Shown here: piece after piece, positions 8,193-17,882 of the stretch
Layout of the letters: each line of letters begins with the position of its first letter
How positions within the stretch are numbered: the first letter of the stretch is position 1
Assembly: GCA_026400435.1 (NCBI GenBank)
Contig: JAPLOZ010000077.1
Location: 1 to 52,972 of the forward strand
Source: Hyphomicrobiales bacterium
Lineage (GTDB): Bacteria > Pseudomonadota > Alphaproteobacteria > Rhizobiales > Rhizobiaceae
Reading direction: 5' to 3'
Length of the DNA stretch: 52,972 nucleotides
Translations under genes and position numbers: made by a program
Notes under the pieces: generated by a model
What the model saw: only the letters and a program-made list of their open reading frames with translations
Told to the model about the DNA's origin: nothing
The model's database searches: none

Positions 8193-8777
8193 ATGGAAGT
8201 CATTCTTCTGGAACGCATTTCCCGCCTCGGCCAGATGGGCGAAACCGTCAAGGTGAAGGACGGTTACGCACGCAATTTCCTGTTGCCCAAAGGCAAGGCG
8301 CTGCGCGCCAACGAAGCCAACAAGAAAAAGTTCGAGGGCCAGCGCGCACAGCTCGAGGCGCGCAACCTGGAGCGCAAATCGGAGGCCTCGACCGTCGCTG
8401 AAAAGCTCGACGGCAAGAGCTTCATCGTGGTGCGCTCGGCAGGCGAGACCGGCCAGCTCTACGGCTCGGTGTCGACCCGCGACATCGCCGACCTGCTGAC
8501 GGCCGAGGGCTTCACGGTCAGCCGCAATCAGGTCGAACTCAACCAGCCCATCAAGACGATCGGCTTGTCCAACATCGCCATCGCCCTGCATCCGGAGGTC
8601 GAGGTGACGGTGACGCTGAACATCGCCCGCTCCACCGAGGAAGCCGAGCGGCAGGCCAAGGGCGAGACGCTGACAACCGCCGAAGCAATCTACGGCGACG
8701 ACATCAACGAAAACGCCCGTCCGGACGCCTTCTTCGATCCGAATTCGGACGAGGCGGCAGGCGACGAAGAAGCCTGA
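8193..8777 (+). CDS. rplI: 50S ribosomal protein L9
   Basis: The protein starts [21 protein letters not shown] and has the L9 signature [19 protein letters not shown], followed by the long connecting helix and the C-terminal RNA-binding domain ([16 protein letters not shown]). At 194 residues it exceeds the ~150-residue core by an acidic C-terminal extension ending AAGDEEA, common in alphaproteobacteria. L9 binds 23S rRNA near the L1 stalk and helps keep the reading frame. An intrinsic terminator follows 22 nt after the stop, ending the rpsF-rpsR-rplI unit. Confidence 0.97.
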   Translation: MEVILLERISRLGQMGETVKVKDGYARNFLLPKGKALRANEANKKKFEGQRAQLEARNLERKSEASTVAEKLDGKSFIVVRSAGETGQLYGSVSTRDIADLLTAEGFTVSRNQVELNQPIKTIGLSNIAIALHPEVEVTVTLNIARSTEEAERQAKGETLTTAEAIYGDDINENARPDAFFDPNSDEAAGDEEA

Positions 8778-8798
8778 TTCCAGGCCGCTACTGTCTCG

Positions 8799-8832
8799 AA
8801 AAGCCCGGGCTCTTGCCCGGGCTTTTTCTTTT
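8799..8832 (+). terminator. Intrinsic terminator after rplI
   Basis: AAAAGCCCGGGC and GCCCGGGCTTTTT form a stem of at least 8 GC pairs around a TCTT loop, followed by TTTTTCTTTT. This is a textbook Rho-independent terminator just after the L9 stop codon. Confidence 0.9.
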
Positions 8833-8956
8833 CTGGGAGGCAGGCATTGTCAGTGGACCGATGACTTGGGCAGGTTTTGTGCCAAAGGGAACTTTTCAAA
8901 CCGCGACAAATTGGGCAGACTAAGCATCCGTTCCTATCGGAGTGGGGTTGTTTGCC

Positions 8957-10264
8957 GTGAACACATTGTTGCAGCGCGTCGTTTCGGGCCTGGTCCGGAC
9001 CGGAAATCTCAGCATAACCGGGCCTAACGGACAGAAGCACACATTCGGTGATGGAACCGGCGATCCGGTTCATATCCAGATCAAGACCGCGCGCGCCGAA
9101 CGCGCCATCGGTTTTGACCCCATGCTGGCCGCCCCTGAAGCCTACATGGACGGCGACCTGGACTTCCTTGAAGGCGACACGCTCGATCTGCTCCGGGTCG
9201 CGTTCCAGAACATGGGTCCCGGCGGCATCGACGCCATGTGGTCGAAGGCGATCGAGGGCGTGCGCAACGCATTCCGGCGCCTGCACCAGGTCAACACGAC
9301 CAACCGGTCCAAGCGGAACGTGCAGCGCCACTACGACCTGTCGGGCGAGCTCTACAAGCTCTTTCTCGACGACGACATGCAGTATTCCTGCGCCTACTTT
9401 GAAAATCCGGACGTGTCCCTGGAAGACGCGCAGACGGCGAAGAAGCGCCACCTTGCCGCCAAAATGCGGCTGAAGCCCGGCCAGAACGTGCTGGACATCG
9501 GGTCAGGCTGGGGCGGGCTCGGCCTCTACCTCGCCAAGACCTTCGAAGTCGACGTGCTGGGCGTGACCCTGTCGACGGAACAGCACGGCGTGGCGACCGA
9601 GCGGGCGCAGGCCGAGGGCCTGGAAAACCATGTGCATTTCGAGATCAAGGACTACCGCAACATATCGGAGCGGTTCGACCGCATCGTCTCGGTCGGCATG
9701 TTCGAGCATGTCGGCCTCAACCACTACCGCACCTTCTTTGACAAATGCGCGCAATTGCTGAAGCCCGACGGGGTGATGGTACTGCATTCCATAGGCCGCA
9801 CCGGCCCGCCCTATGCCACGAGCGCCTTCATCCGCAAATACATCTTTCCGGGCGGCTACATCCCGTCGCTGTCTGAAGTGCTGCCGTCGATCGAGAAGTC
9901 GGGGCTGGTGGTCAACGACATCGAGGTTCTCCGGCTCCACTACGCCGACACGCTGAAGCACTGGCGCGCGCGCTTCCTCGCCAACCGCGACAAGGCGAAG
10001 GCGCTCTACGACGAGCGCTTCTGCCGCATGTGGGATTTCTATCTCGCAGGATCCGAAGCGGCCTTCCGCTGGCAGGACTTGATGGTTTTCCAGATCCAGC
10101 TGACGCGCAAGAACGACACGCTGCCTGTCACCCGCGGCTATATCGAGAAGACCGAGAAGGCGCTCGAAATGCACGGCATGGCGCACGAGCCAGAAAAAGC
10201 CGCGACCAAGCCGCCGGCCAGGAAGGCGGCGCCCAAGCGCAAGAAGGTCGTGAAGAAGGCCTGA
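8957..10264 (+). CDS. cfa: Cyclopropane-fatty-acyl-phospholipid synthase family methyltransferase
   Basis: The enzyme would transfer a methylene from S-adenosylmethionine onto double bonds of membrane phospholipid acyl chains. The N-terminal lipid-binding region (residues ~1-110) is followed by a Rossmann methyltransferase domain with the SAM loop VLDIGSGWGGLGLYLAK. The VSVGMFEHVG motif and the HSIGRTGPPYATSAFIRKYIFPGG segment are typical of CFA synthases. I chose the GTG at 8957 because GGAG-TGGGG lies correctly before it; a GTG at 8942 has no such site. The last ~20 residues are a Lys/Arg/Ala-rich tail. Rhizobia often have two cfa paralogues, so the exact substrate is uncertain. Confidence 0.85.
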   Translation: MNTLLQRVVSGLVRTGNLSITGPNGQKHTFGDGTGDPVHIQIKTARAERAIGFDPMLAAPEAYMDGDLDFLEGDTLDLLRVAFQNMGPGGIDAMWSKAIEGVRNAFRRLHQVNTTNRSKRNVQRHYDLSGELYKLFLDDDMQYSCAYFENPDVSLEDAQTAKKRHLAAKMRLKPGQNVLDIGSGWGGLGLYLAKTFEVDVLGVTLSTEQHGVATERAQAEGLENHVHFEIKDYRNISERFDRIVSVGMFEHVGLNHYRTFFDKCAQLLKPDGVMVLHSIGRTGPPYATSAFIRKYIFPGGYIPSLSEVLPSIEKSGLVVNDIEVLRLHYADTLKHWRARFLANRDKAKALYDERFCRMWDFYLAGSEAAFRWQDLMVFQIQLTRKNDTLPVTRGYIEKTEKALEMHGMAHEPEKAATKPPARKAAPKRKKVVKKA

Positions 10265-10306
10265 GCGCCAGGGTCAGGCGCCTCCACGACCGTCGGTGCG
10301 GCCCGC

Positions 10307-11137
10307 TTATCTCCTCACGGGGAGCCATATCTCCAGGCCCCCATTGCCCGAATGCGGGTCGAATTTCGGACCGTAGCGTTCAAGTGTCGGCGACTGCACG
10401 ACCTCGCGGCCGGAACGCGGCAGCCATTCGCTCCAGATCGCCCGCATCGTGGTGCGGATCGCGGAGATGTGGTCGCGGTGGGCAAACACCGCATAGTGCC
10501 GAGATGGGATGCTGAGCTTTGTCAGGCCTGGATCCTCGTCCCGGAACGCGGTGACCTCGACGGCGGCCGCGTAGTCGAAACCCTCGTCGTCGCTCGCGGT
10601 CACGATGCCGTATGCGACACCTTTCACTTCGTTGGAGATGTGGCCGATGTGCGGCTGGAAGCGCTGCCAGAGCGCCGGCACGCCGTCCATGTTGCTATAG
10701 GAGAAACGCGAACCAAGCCCCACGAACATCTTTGGCTTGCTGTCGACAAAGCGCGGCGGCGCAAGCTCATTCTCAAGTTTCTTTTCCATCAGGACCGGCT
10801 CCCATATTGTCAGGGTTTCGATGCGGCCGTCAGCGCGAACCTGCTCGGGCGTCTTGCCGAACCTGTCGCGGAACGCCCGCGTGAATGCCTCATGGGAGCC
10901 GTAGCCCGCCTCAAGCGCGACCGACAATATGTCGGGCGCTCCCGCGGCGAGCCGGCGCGCCGCCTCCGACAGCCGCCTGGAACGGACATACTCCATCACC
11001 GAGCAATTCAGCACGGCGCCGAATGCGCGCGACAGATGGAAGCGCGACACGCCGCTGCTGGCAGCGATGTCGTCGAGCGCGAAGTCCTTTTCCAGGTGGC
11101 TCTCGATGTACCAGAGCGCCTTGGCTACGGGGTTCAT
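10307..11137 (-). CDS. AraC-family regulator with C-terminal GyrI-like ligand domain
   Basis: A 276-residue protein with the HTH domain first (residues 1-105). It contains both AraC helix-turn-helix units, including FALDDIAASSGVSRFHLSRAF and the GYGSHEAFTRAFRDRFGKTP hallmark. The rest is a GyrI/SOUL-like effector-binding domain, as in Rob and related regulators, which bind small hydrophobic or drug-like molecules. The target is unknown. It is convergent with the cfa-like gene and divergent from the DUF6817 gene, which is a candidate target. No clear operator is visible in the 169-nt gap. Confidence 0.9.
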   Translation of the reverse strand: MNPVAKALWYIESHLEKDFALDDIAASSGVSRFHLSRAFGAVLNCSVMEYVRSRRLSEAARRLAAGAPDILSVALEAGYGSHEAFTRAFRDRFGKTPEQVRADGRIETLTIWEPVLMEKKLENELAPPRFVDSKPKMFVGLGSRFSYSNMDGVPALWQRFQPHIGHISNEVKGVAYGIVTASDDEGFDYAAAVEVTAFRDEDPGLTKLSIPSRHYAVFAHRDHISAIRTTMRAIWSEWLPRSGREVVQSPTLERYGPKFDPHSGNGGLEIWLPVRR

Positions 11138-11306
11138 GACCGTCTCTCACTCAGCGGAGCAGCTTGTTGCATGGCTGCAGGTCCTTCATTTGATCGCAAT
11201 TGACCCGTGAGTGCGCCCGTGGCTCGTCGCATAATTGGCGCACCGGCTATCGACGCACCCGGCTGCGCGTGAGAGGTTGAGAAAACGAACGAAAAAAGCC
11301 TCGACC

Positions 11307-12062
11307 ATGCCCCCCGCCTACATCGCCCAGACCAACCTCCAGCTTTACAATCAACTGCTTTCCCAGGGCCGGAGCGTCGCGGAACTGGCACAAGCCAAGA
11401 GCGCCTACGACCTGGCCTCCCTGATCTACTCGGCGCACTACCAGGCCGACGGCAAGCCCTTCATATGCCATACCGTCGGCGTCGCATCGATCCTGTCCCA
11501 GTGCGGCCTGCCCATCGAAGTGGTCGCGTTCGGTCTCATCCACAACGTTTACGGCAACGGCGACTTCGCGGACGGGCGGCAGCACAGGTCGACGCGAGCA
11601 CGCCGCCTGCGCGTGCGCACCGCTGTCGGCGCGGAGGTCGAGGCGCTGGTGCATCGGTTTCGTCATTTCCGGATCACCGGAAACACCATCGACCGGATCG
11701 AGGCCGAGCTCGATTCATATGACAGTTTCGAGCGGCATCTGGTGTTGACCGACCTTGCCGATCATCTGGAGAAATATGCCGACGACGGCGTGCTCTATTT
11801 CGGCGATTCCGCCTGGGTTAGAGACGACGTCGTGCTCTATGGCGAGCGGATGATCGCAATCGCCGAGCGTCTCGGGCATGGGGTGCTGGCCGAGATGATG
11901 CGGCAGCGGTTCGACGCGGTGGCGGGAAGGCCGCTGGCGCCCGCAATCCTGCGCCCGGGCGACCAGAAGTACCCGGAAATGATCTTGCCGCTGTCGGCCC
12001 GCAAGCGGCTCTCCACGCGCCTGGCAGCGTGGCGGCATCGCTGGAGGCGCGGCGGAAAATAG
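11307..12062 (+). CDS. DUF6817-type protein with degenerate HD fold
   Basis: A 251-residue protein from the ATG at 11307 (MPPAYIAQTNLQLYN). It resembles the N-terminal HD region of (p)ppGpp hydrolases: SAHYQADGKPFICHTVGVASIL, then GLIHNVYGNGDF. The classical HD pair reads His-Asn here, so metal-dependent phosphohydrolase activity is doubtful. The C-terminal half (DLADHLEKYADDGVLYFGD) is also family-like. I recognise it as DUF6817 from memory; its function is unknown. It stands alone between a divergent AraC gene and dnaB. Confidence 0.65.
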   Translation: MPPAYIAQTNLQLYNQLLSQGRSVAELAQAKSAYDLASLIYSAHYQADGKPFICHTVGVASILSQCGLPIEVVAFGLIHNVYGNGDFADGRQHRSTRARRLRVRTAVGAEVEALVHRFRHFRITGNTIDRIEAELDSYDSFERHLVLTDLADHLEKYADDGVLYFGDSAWVRDDVVLYGERMIAIAERLGHGVLAEMMRQRFDAVAGRPLAPAILRPGDQKYPEMILPLSARKRLSTRLAAWRHRWRRGGK

Positions 12063-12280
12063 ATCCCCGGAGGCAGCGACGGCTGCCGCCACGGTGCCGA
12101 TTTTCTTGTTTTGTTCTTCAAGAAGCGATAGCCTCGGCTGTTCGATTCGAGTCAACCGGATTCGTCGGTTCAAAGATTCGGCCTGTGGACCGCTGTGAAC
12201 AGCGGGGTCCGCGCCGAACAGAAGGATGTTTCGGTCGCCGACTCTGATACGGCAAAGCTCGGATCGGGGATCGGGAAGAC

Positions 12281-13771
12281 ATGGCAGAGGCTGTTCGAAA
12301 ATTCGCCGTGGCGGAAACGCCGCTCTATCGCGAGGCTCCGAACAACATCGAGGCCGAGCAGGCGCTGCTCGGCGCGGTGCTGGTCAACAACGACGCGTTC
12401 TATCGCGTCTCGGATTTCCTCAAGGCCTCGCATTTCTACGAGCCGCTGCACCGCAAGATCTTCGAGGTCTCGGCCGAACTGATCCGGATGGGCAAGATGG
12501 CCAATCCGGTGACCATCAAGACCTTCCTGCCGGCAGACGAGAAAGTCGGCGACATGACCGTCGCGCATTATCTGGCGCGGTTGGCGGCGGAGGCCGTCAA
12601 CGTCATCAACGCCGCCGACTATGGCCGCGCGATCTATGATCTTGCGACGCGCCGCGCGCTGATTACCGTCGGCGAGGACATGGTCAACATCGCCTATGAC
12701 GCGCCGGTGGACATGGCGCCGTCGGAGCAGATCGAGGACGCCGAGCGGCGGCTATTCGAGCTTGCCGAAACCGGCCGCTACGACGGCGGCTTCGAGAGCT
12801 TCACGGATGCGGTCAAGACCGCGGTGGATATGGCCAACGCCGCTTTCATGCGCGACGGCCATCTGTCGGGCGTGGCGACCGGCCTGCGCGACCTCGACCG
12901 CCGCATGGGCGGCCTGCAGCCGTCCGACCTGATCGTGCTTGCCGGGCGACCAGGCATGGGCAAGACGTCGCTCGCAACCAACATCGCCTTCAACATCGCG
13001 TCGTCCTACGAACCGGCGCAGCAGGCCGACGGGTCGTTCAAGGCCAACAACGGCGGCGTGATCGGCTTCTTCTCGCTGGAAATGTCGTCCGAGCAGCTCG
13101 CCACCCGCATCATATCCGAGCAGACCGAGATCCCCTCCTCCAAGATCAGGCGCGGCGAGATCACCGAAACCGATTTCGAAAAACTCGTCGCCTGCTCGCA
13201 GATGATGCAGAAGATACCGCTCTACATCGACCAGACGGGCGGCATCTCGATCGCCCAGCTCGCGGCGCGCGCGCGCCGACTGAAGCGCCAGCGCGGGCTC
13301 GACGTGCTCGTCATCGACTACATCCAGCTCATGCAGGGCACGTCGCAGCGGGCGGCGCAGAATCGCGTGCAGGAAATCACCGAGATCACGACCGGCCTCA
13401 AGGCGCTTGGAAAGGAACTCGGCGTGCCGATCATCGCGCTCTCCCAGCTGTCGCGCCAAGTGGAAAGCCGCGACGACAAGCGGCCGCAGCTCTCAGACCT
13501 CAGAGAGTCCGGCTCGATCGAGCAGGACGCCGACGTGGTGCTGTTCGTCTATCGCGAGGAATACTACCTGCGCAACAAGGAGCCCAAGCCCGGCACGCTC
13601 GAATATACGCAGTGGGAAACCGAGATGAACGAGGCGCGCGGCAAGGCGGAGGTCATCATCGCCAAGCAGCGCCACGGACCGACCGGCTCGGTCGGCCTCG
13701 GCTTCCAGGGCGAGTTCACGCGCTTCTTCGATCTCGCCGAGGACTCGCACCTGCCGGACAGGTTCGAGTAG
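12281..13771 (+). CDS. dnaB: Replicative DNA helicase
   Basis: DnaB is the hexameric 5'-3' helicase of the replication fork. At 496 residues it has normal length and no intein. The N-terminal domain (EAEQALLGAVLVNNDAF) is followed by the RecA-like motor. That domain carries Walker A GRPGMGKTS, LEMSSEQLATR, the Walker B region VLVIDYIQLM, and the ALSQLSRQVESRDDKRPQLSDLRESGSIEQDAD stretch (read as separate motifs). The ATG follows GGGAAG. radA starts 3 nt after the stop. Rhizobia normally have alanine racemase (alr) between dnaB and radA; it is missing here. Confidence 0.97.
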   Translation: MAEAVRKFAVAETPLYREAPNNIEAEQALLGAVLVNNDAFYRVSDFLKASHFYEPLHRKIFEVSAELIRMGKMANPVTIKTFLPADEKVGDMTVAHYLARLAAEAVNVINAADYGRAIYDLATRRALITVGEDMVNIAYDAPVDMAPSEQIEDAERRLFELAETGRYDGGFESFTDAVKTAVDMANAAFMRDGHLSGVATGLRDLDRRMGGLQPSDLIVLAGRPGMGKTSLATNIAFNIASSYEPAQQADGSFKANNGGVIGFFSLEMSSEQLATRIISEQTEIPSSKIRRGEITETDFEKLVACSQMMQKIPLYIDQTGGISIAQLAARARRLKRQRGLDVLVIDYIQLMQGTSQRAAQNRVQEITEITTGLKALGKELGVPIIALSQLSRQVESRDDKRPQLSDLRESGSIEQDADVVLFVYREEYYLRNKEPKPGTLEYTQWETEMNEARGKAEVIIAKQRHGPTGSVGLGFQGEFTRFFDLAEDSHLPDRFE

Positions 13772-13774
13772 CCG

Positions 13775-15178
13775 GTGGCAAAACCCCGCGCCCAGTTCAT
13801 CTGCCAGGCCTGCGGCAACGTCACCTCGCGCTGGGCGGGCAAGTGCGAAGCCTGCGGCGAGTGGAACACGCTGGTCGAGGAAGGTACGGCAGGCGGCATC
13901 GGCGGCGGGCCGCTGAGCCTGCGTTCGCCCCGCAAGGGCCGCATCGTCGCGCTGACGACGCTGTCGGGCGACATCGAGGATGCGCCGCGCATCGCCTCAG
14001 GCATCGCCGAACTTGACCGGGCAACCGGCGGCGGCTTCGTCAGGGGTTCAGCGATCCTGGTGGGCGGCGACCCCGGCATCGGCAAGTCGACGCTGTTGAT
14101 GCAAGCGGCGGCCGCACTCGCAGGCAAGGGCCACCGGGTGGTCTATGTGTCGGGCGAGGAAGCCGTCGCGCAGGTCCGGCTGCGCGCCCAGCGGCTGGGT
14201 GCGGCGGCGGCCCCGGTCGAACTCGCGGCCGAAACCAATGTCGAGGACATCCTGGCAACGATTTCGGAAGGCAGGCGTCCGGATCTCGTCATCCTCGATT
14301 CGATCCAGACGCTGTGGACCGACCTTGCCGATTCGGCTCCTGGCACCGTCACCCAGGTCCGCGCCTCCGCGCAAAGCGTTATACGCTACGCGAAATCCAC
14401 AGGCGCGGCGGTCGTGCTGGTCGGCCACGTCACCAAGGAAGGCCAGATCGCCGGGCCGCGCGTGGTCGAGCACATGGTCGACGCCGTGCTCTATTTCGAG
14501 GGCGAAGGCGGGCACCATTTTCGCATCCTGCGGGCAGTGAAGAACCGCTTCGGGCCGACCGACGAGATCGGCGTGTTCGAGATGTCGGACAAGGGCCTGC
14601 GCGAGGTTTCAAACCCCTCGGAGCTGTTTTTGGGCGAACGCCACGCCAAGGCGCCGGGCGCTGCGGTTTTCGCCGGCATGGAGGGGACAAGGCCGGTGCT
14701 GGTGGAGATCCAGGCGCTGGTCGCGCCGTCGACGCTTGGCACGCCGCGCCGCGCCGTCGTGGGCTGGGACCAACCACGGCTGGCCATGGTACTGGCGGTT
14801 CTGGAGGCCCATTGCGGGGTGCGTTTCGGCCAGCATGACGTCTATCTCAACGTCGCCGGCGGCTACCGGATATCCGAGCCGGCGGCCGATCTGGCGGTCG
14901 CCGCCGCACTTGTGTCGTCGCTTACCGGTCTTGCCCTTCCGGCCGATTGCGTCTATTTCGGCGAAATCAGCCTTTCGGGCGCCATAAGGCCGGTTGCGCA
15001 TGCGCAGCAACGGCTCAAGGAGGCCGAAAAGCTGGGGTTCGGGCAAGCGGTTCTGCCTGAGGGCAGCGAGGAACCGGTGGGCTCGATGGCTGGACGTTCG
15101 TTCCAGCCGGGGACGCTGACCGATCTTGTAGTTCGCATAGCCGGGTCGAAACGCAGCCGCGCTGAAGACATCGAGTGA
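13775..15178 (+). CDS. radA: DNA repair protein RadA
   Basis: RadA processes recombination intermediates as a DnaB-like branch-migration helicase. The 467-residue protein starts with GTG and has all four parts. There is a C4 zinc finger (CQACG and CEACG, Cys10/13/24/27). The RecA-like core has Walker A GGDPGIGKST. The RadA-specific KNRFG motif follows. Last is a C-terminal Lon-protease-like domain with the GYRISEPAADLAVAAAL segment. It is tightly linked to dnaB (3 nt) and followed by cvpA (30 nt), so the three are probably one operon. Confidence 0.97.
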   Translation: MAKPRAQFICQACGNVTSRWAGKCEACGEWNTLVEEGTAGGIGGGPLSLRSPRKGRIVALTTLSGDIEDAPRIASGIAELDRATGGGFVRGSAILVGGDPGIGKSTLLMQAAAALAGKGHRVVYVSGEEAVAQVRLRAQRLGAAAAPVELAAETNVEDILATISEGRRPDLVILDSIQTLWTDLADSAPGTVTQVRASAQSVIRYAKSTGAAVVLVGHVTKEGQIAGPRVVEHMVDAVLYFEGEGGHHFRILRAVKNRFGPTDEIGVFEMSDKGLREVSNPSELFLGERHAKAPGAAVFAGMEGTRPVLVEIQALVAPSTLGTPRRAVVGWDQPRLAMVLAVLEAHCGVRFGQHDVYLNVAGGYRISEPAADLAVAAALVSSLTGLALPADCVYFGEISLSGAIRPVAHAQQRLKEAEKLGFGQAVLPEGSEEPVGSMAGRSFQPGTLTDLVVRIAGSKRSRAEDIE

Positions 15179-15208
15179 CGGCGGTCACCAAGGAGTGGGG
15201 CCTCAGAC

Positions 15209-15895
15209 ATGCCGATAACGCTGCTTGACGGAATTCTAGTCGGCTTCACGCTGGTTTCGGCGATGCTTGCGATGGTGCGCGGGCTGTCGCGCGAAATCCT
15301 GTCTATCGCATCGTGGGTGGCTGCTGCGGCGGCGGCCTTCTTCTTCTACCCGCTGGTGCTGCCCTACGTGCAGCCGCACATCGACAACGAGAAGATCGCC
15401 ATGGCGGCGGCGGCAGGCGTGGTATTCGTGATCGCGCTGATCATTGTCACGCTGATCACCATGAAGATCGCGGACTGGATCATCGATTCGCGCATCGGCG
15501 CGCTCGACCGCACGCTCGGCTTCTTGTACGGCGCGGCACGCGGCGTCCTTGTCGTCGCAGTCGGCCTTTTGTTTTTCAACTGGCTGGTCGGCGCGAACAC
15601 ACCCGCCTGGATCGCCAACGCAAAGTCGAAGCCGCTGCTCGAATCGATCGGCGCGACGCTCGAGGGCCTGCTGCCGGACGACCCCGAGAATTCCATCCTG
15701 AAGCGGCTCTCCACCGGCGACGACGCGGTAGAACCGGAAACGCCCGCCGCCGAGACCCCGCCGGCCGATGCGCCAGCCGACCAACCGGCAGCGGAAGATC
15801 CGGAAGGTGCCGCGTCCGAGACGGCGCCGAGCGAAGCACCTCTCGAGGTGGTCCCCGACGCTGCGCCCGACGACGCCTCGCCGCCCGCCGAATAA
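15209..15895 (+). CDS. cvpA: CvpA family membrane protein
   Basis: A 228-residue protein with four hydrophobic segments in the first ~130 residues (LLDGILVGFTLVSAMLAMVRG first, then three more). This matches the colicin V production protein family. The last ~70 residues are a disordered tail rich in Ala, Pro and Glu. CvpA homologues affect envelope integrity; the molecular role is unclear. Its place just upstream of purF is widely conserved in proteobacteria and supports the call. Confidence 0.9.
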   Translation: MPITLLDGILVGFTLVSAMLAMVRGLSREILSIASWVAAAAAAFFFYPLVLPYVQPHIDNEKIAMAAAAGVVFVIALIIVTLITMKIADWIIDSRIGALDRTLGFLYGAARGVLVVAVGLLFFNWLVGANTPAWIANAKSKPLLESIGATLEGLLPDDPENSILKRLSTGDDAVEPETPAAETPPADAPADQPAAEDPEGAASETAPSEAPLEVVPDAAPDDASPPAE

Positions 15896-15995
15896 GCGGT
15901 GGAACGGGTAAGCTGGCGATAAGCCTGTGACTTGGTAATGGTGGCGCGGCAAGCCGCGCTGCCCTATATTCCGGTTTCCTTACGCGAGAACCCCG

Positions 15996-17459
15996 ATGGC
16001 TGACGATTCCTTGCTCGACGAGGCCGACGATCATTTCCATGACGAATGCGGCGTATTCGGCATCTTCGGCCGACAGGACGCAGCGGCAATCGTCACGCTC
16101 GGCCTGCACGCCCTCCAGCATCGCGGACAGGAAGCGGCCGGCATCGTCTCCTATGACGGCTCGCAATTCCATGTCGAGCGCCATGTCGGTCTGATCAGCG
16201 ACAATTTCACCAAGCCCGCCGTCATCGAGCGGCTAAGCGGGACGCGCGCGATCGGCCACACCCGCTACGCCACGACCGGCGGATCAGGATTGCGCAATGT
16301 CCAGCCGTTGTTTGCCGAACTGGCCGAAGGCGGCCTTGCAATCGCCCACAATGGCAACATCACCAACGCGATGACGGTGCAGCGCGCGCTGCAGAAACAG
16401 GGCGCGATCTTTTCCTCGACCTCCGACACCGAAACGCTGCTCCACCTTGTCGCGTTCAGCAAGGAGCGCGACATCAACTCGCGTTTCATCGAGGCGGTGC
16501 GCCAGATCGAAGGCGCATTCTCGCTGGTCGCGCTCACCTCAAAAAAGATGATCGGCTGTCGCGACCCGATGGGCATCCGCCCGCTGGTGCTCGGCGATCT
16601 CGACGGCTCGTGGATCCTTGCCTCCGAAACCTGCGCGCTCGACATCATCGGCGCGCGGTTCGTGCGCGACATCAAGCCCGGCGAGATGGTCGTCGTCACG
16701 CCCAAGGGCATCGAGAGCCTGTTCCCCTTCGAGCCGCAGAAGTCGCGCTTCTGCGTGTTCGAATATGTCTATTTTGCGCGGCCGGATTCCTCGGTCGAGG
16801 GGCGCAACGTCTATGACGTCAGGAAGCGCATCGGCGCGGAACTGGCGATCGAAAGCCCGGTCGATGCCGATATCGTCGTGCCGGTACCGGATTCCGGCAC
16901 GCCGGCTGCCATCGGTTTCAGCCAGGAAGCTGGCCTGCCCTTCGAACTCGGCATCATCCGCAACCACTATGTGGGCCGTACCTTCATCCAGCCTACCGAT
17001 TCCATCCGCCACATGGGCGTGAAGCTCAAGCACAACGCCAACCGCCGCATGATCGAAGGCAAGCGCGTCGTGCTGGTCGACGATTCCATCGTGCGCGGTA
17101 CGACCTCGCAGAAGATCGTCCAGATGGTGCGCGAGGCCGGCGCCAAGGAAGTGCACATGCGCATCGCCTCGCCGCCGACACGCTCGTCCTGCTTCTACGG
17201 CGTCGATACGCCTGAAACGGCAAAGCTGCTGGCGTCGCGCATGTCGATCGAGGAGATGGCAGAGTTCATCCGCGTCGATTCGCTCGGCTTCCTGTCGATA
17301 GACGGCCTCTACCGCGCGGTCGGCGAGGCGAGGCGCAACGATGAGCAGCCGCAATATTGCGACGCCTGCTTCACCGCCCAGTATCCGACGCGGCTGCTCG
17401 ACCACGAAGGCCACGACAACGTGCGCACGCTGTCGGTGCTGGCTTCCGGCGGGCAGTGA
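15996..17459 (+). CDS. purF: Amidophosphoribosyltransferase
   Basis: PurF makes 5-phosphoribosylamine from PRPP and glutamine, the first step of purine synthesis. The 487-residue protein has a 17-residue propeptide (MADDSLLDEADDHFHDE) that must be removed to expose the catalytic Cys18 of CGVFGIFG. The glutaminase domain motifs GHTRYATTGGSG and HNGNITN follow, and the PRPP-binding loop VVLVDDSIVRGTTSQ lies in the C-terminal half. It ends 6 nt from the convergent DoxX gene. No PurR site or riboswitch was recognised upstream. Confidence 0.97.
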   Translation: MADDSLLDEADDHFHDECGVFGIFGRQDAAAIVTLGLHALQHRGQEAAGIVSYDGSQFHVERHVGLISDNFTKPAVIERLSGTRAIGHTRYATTGGSGLRNVQPLFAELAEGGLAIAHNGNITNAMTVQRALQKQGAIFSSTSDTETLLHLVAFSKERDINSRFIEAVRQIEGAFSLVALTSKKMIGCRDPMGIRPLVLGDLDGSWILASETCALDIIGARFVRDIKPGEMVVVTPKGIESLFPFEPQKSRFCVFEYVYFARPDSSVEGRNVYDVRKRIGAELAIESPVDADIVVPVPDSGTPAAIGFSQEAGLPFELGIIRNHYVGRTFIQPTDSIRHMGVKLKHNANRRMIEGKRVVLVDDSIVRGTTSQKIVQMVREAGAKEVHMRIASPPTRSSCFYGVDTPETAKLLASRMSIEEMAEFIRVDSLGFLSIDGLYRAVGEARRNDEQPQYCDACFTAQYPTRLLDHEGHDNVRTLSVLASGGQ

Positions 17460-17465
17460 GGTCCA

Positions 17466-17882
17466 TCACCGCTCGCTTCTGTTTCGCCAGATGCGCCCCG
17501 TGTTCACTGCAAGTGTTTTTCCAGGACCATGGACAGCGGCATAGAGCAGTCCAGCCAGAAACGTGAAATGGTCGACGAAGAAGCCGAACTCAGCCTGGTT
17601 GCCTTCCCAACGCGACGGGCCGTGAAAGGCGAAGGCCAGGAAGATCACGTAGACCCCGGCAAGAAGCGCTGCCTCCGAGAAGAAGGCGCCCGTCAAGAAG
17701 GCCAGCACCAGCGCCACCTCGAAGATCGCGGCCAGCCAGGCAAGCAGCAGTGGTAACGGGAAGCCGGCCGCGGCGATGTAGGCTGCCGTCTCAGCCATTC
17801 CCGCGAATTTGAATATCGCCGCCATCGCGAACAAACCGGCGAAGATCAGCCTGGCAAGCAGGATTGCCGCGGTTTTTCCCAT
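17466..17882 (-). CDS. DoxX family membrane protein
   Basis: A 138-residue protein with four predicted membrane helices: ILLARLIFAGLFAMAAIFK, then PLPLLLAWLAAIFEVALVLAF, then a third and fourth in the second half. The order and spacing match DoxX/YphA proteins, whose role in bacteria (redox or quinone-linked) is not settled. The start at 17882 was chosen because GGAGGA stands 5 nt before it. Longer in-frame starts (17895, 17903) lack such a site. Confidence 0.85.
   Translation of the reverse strand: MGKTAAILLARLIFAGLFAMAAIFKFAGMAETAAYIAAAGFPLPLLLAWLAAIFEVALVLAFLTGAFFSEAALLAGVYVIFLAFAFHGPSRWEGNQAEFGFFVDHFTFLAGLLYAAVHGPGKTLAVNTGRIWRNRSER

Noticed and set aside
8888..8920. GGGAACTTTT before the cfa-like gene as an EcfG or sigma-E promoter
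   Set aside because: No GTT or TCTGA at the correct spacing.
12072..12103. Hairpin after the DUF6817 gene
   Set aside because: GGCAGC/GCTGCC forms a stem, but the T-rich stretch is too far downstream for a terminator.
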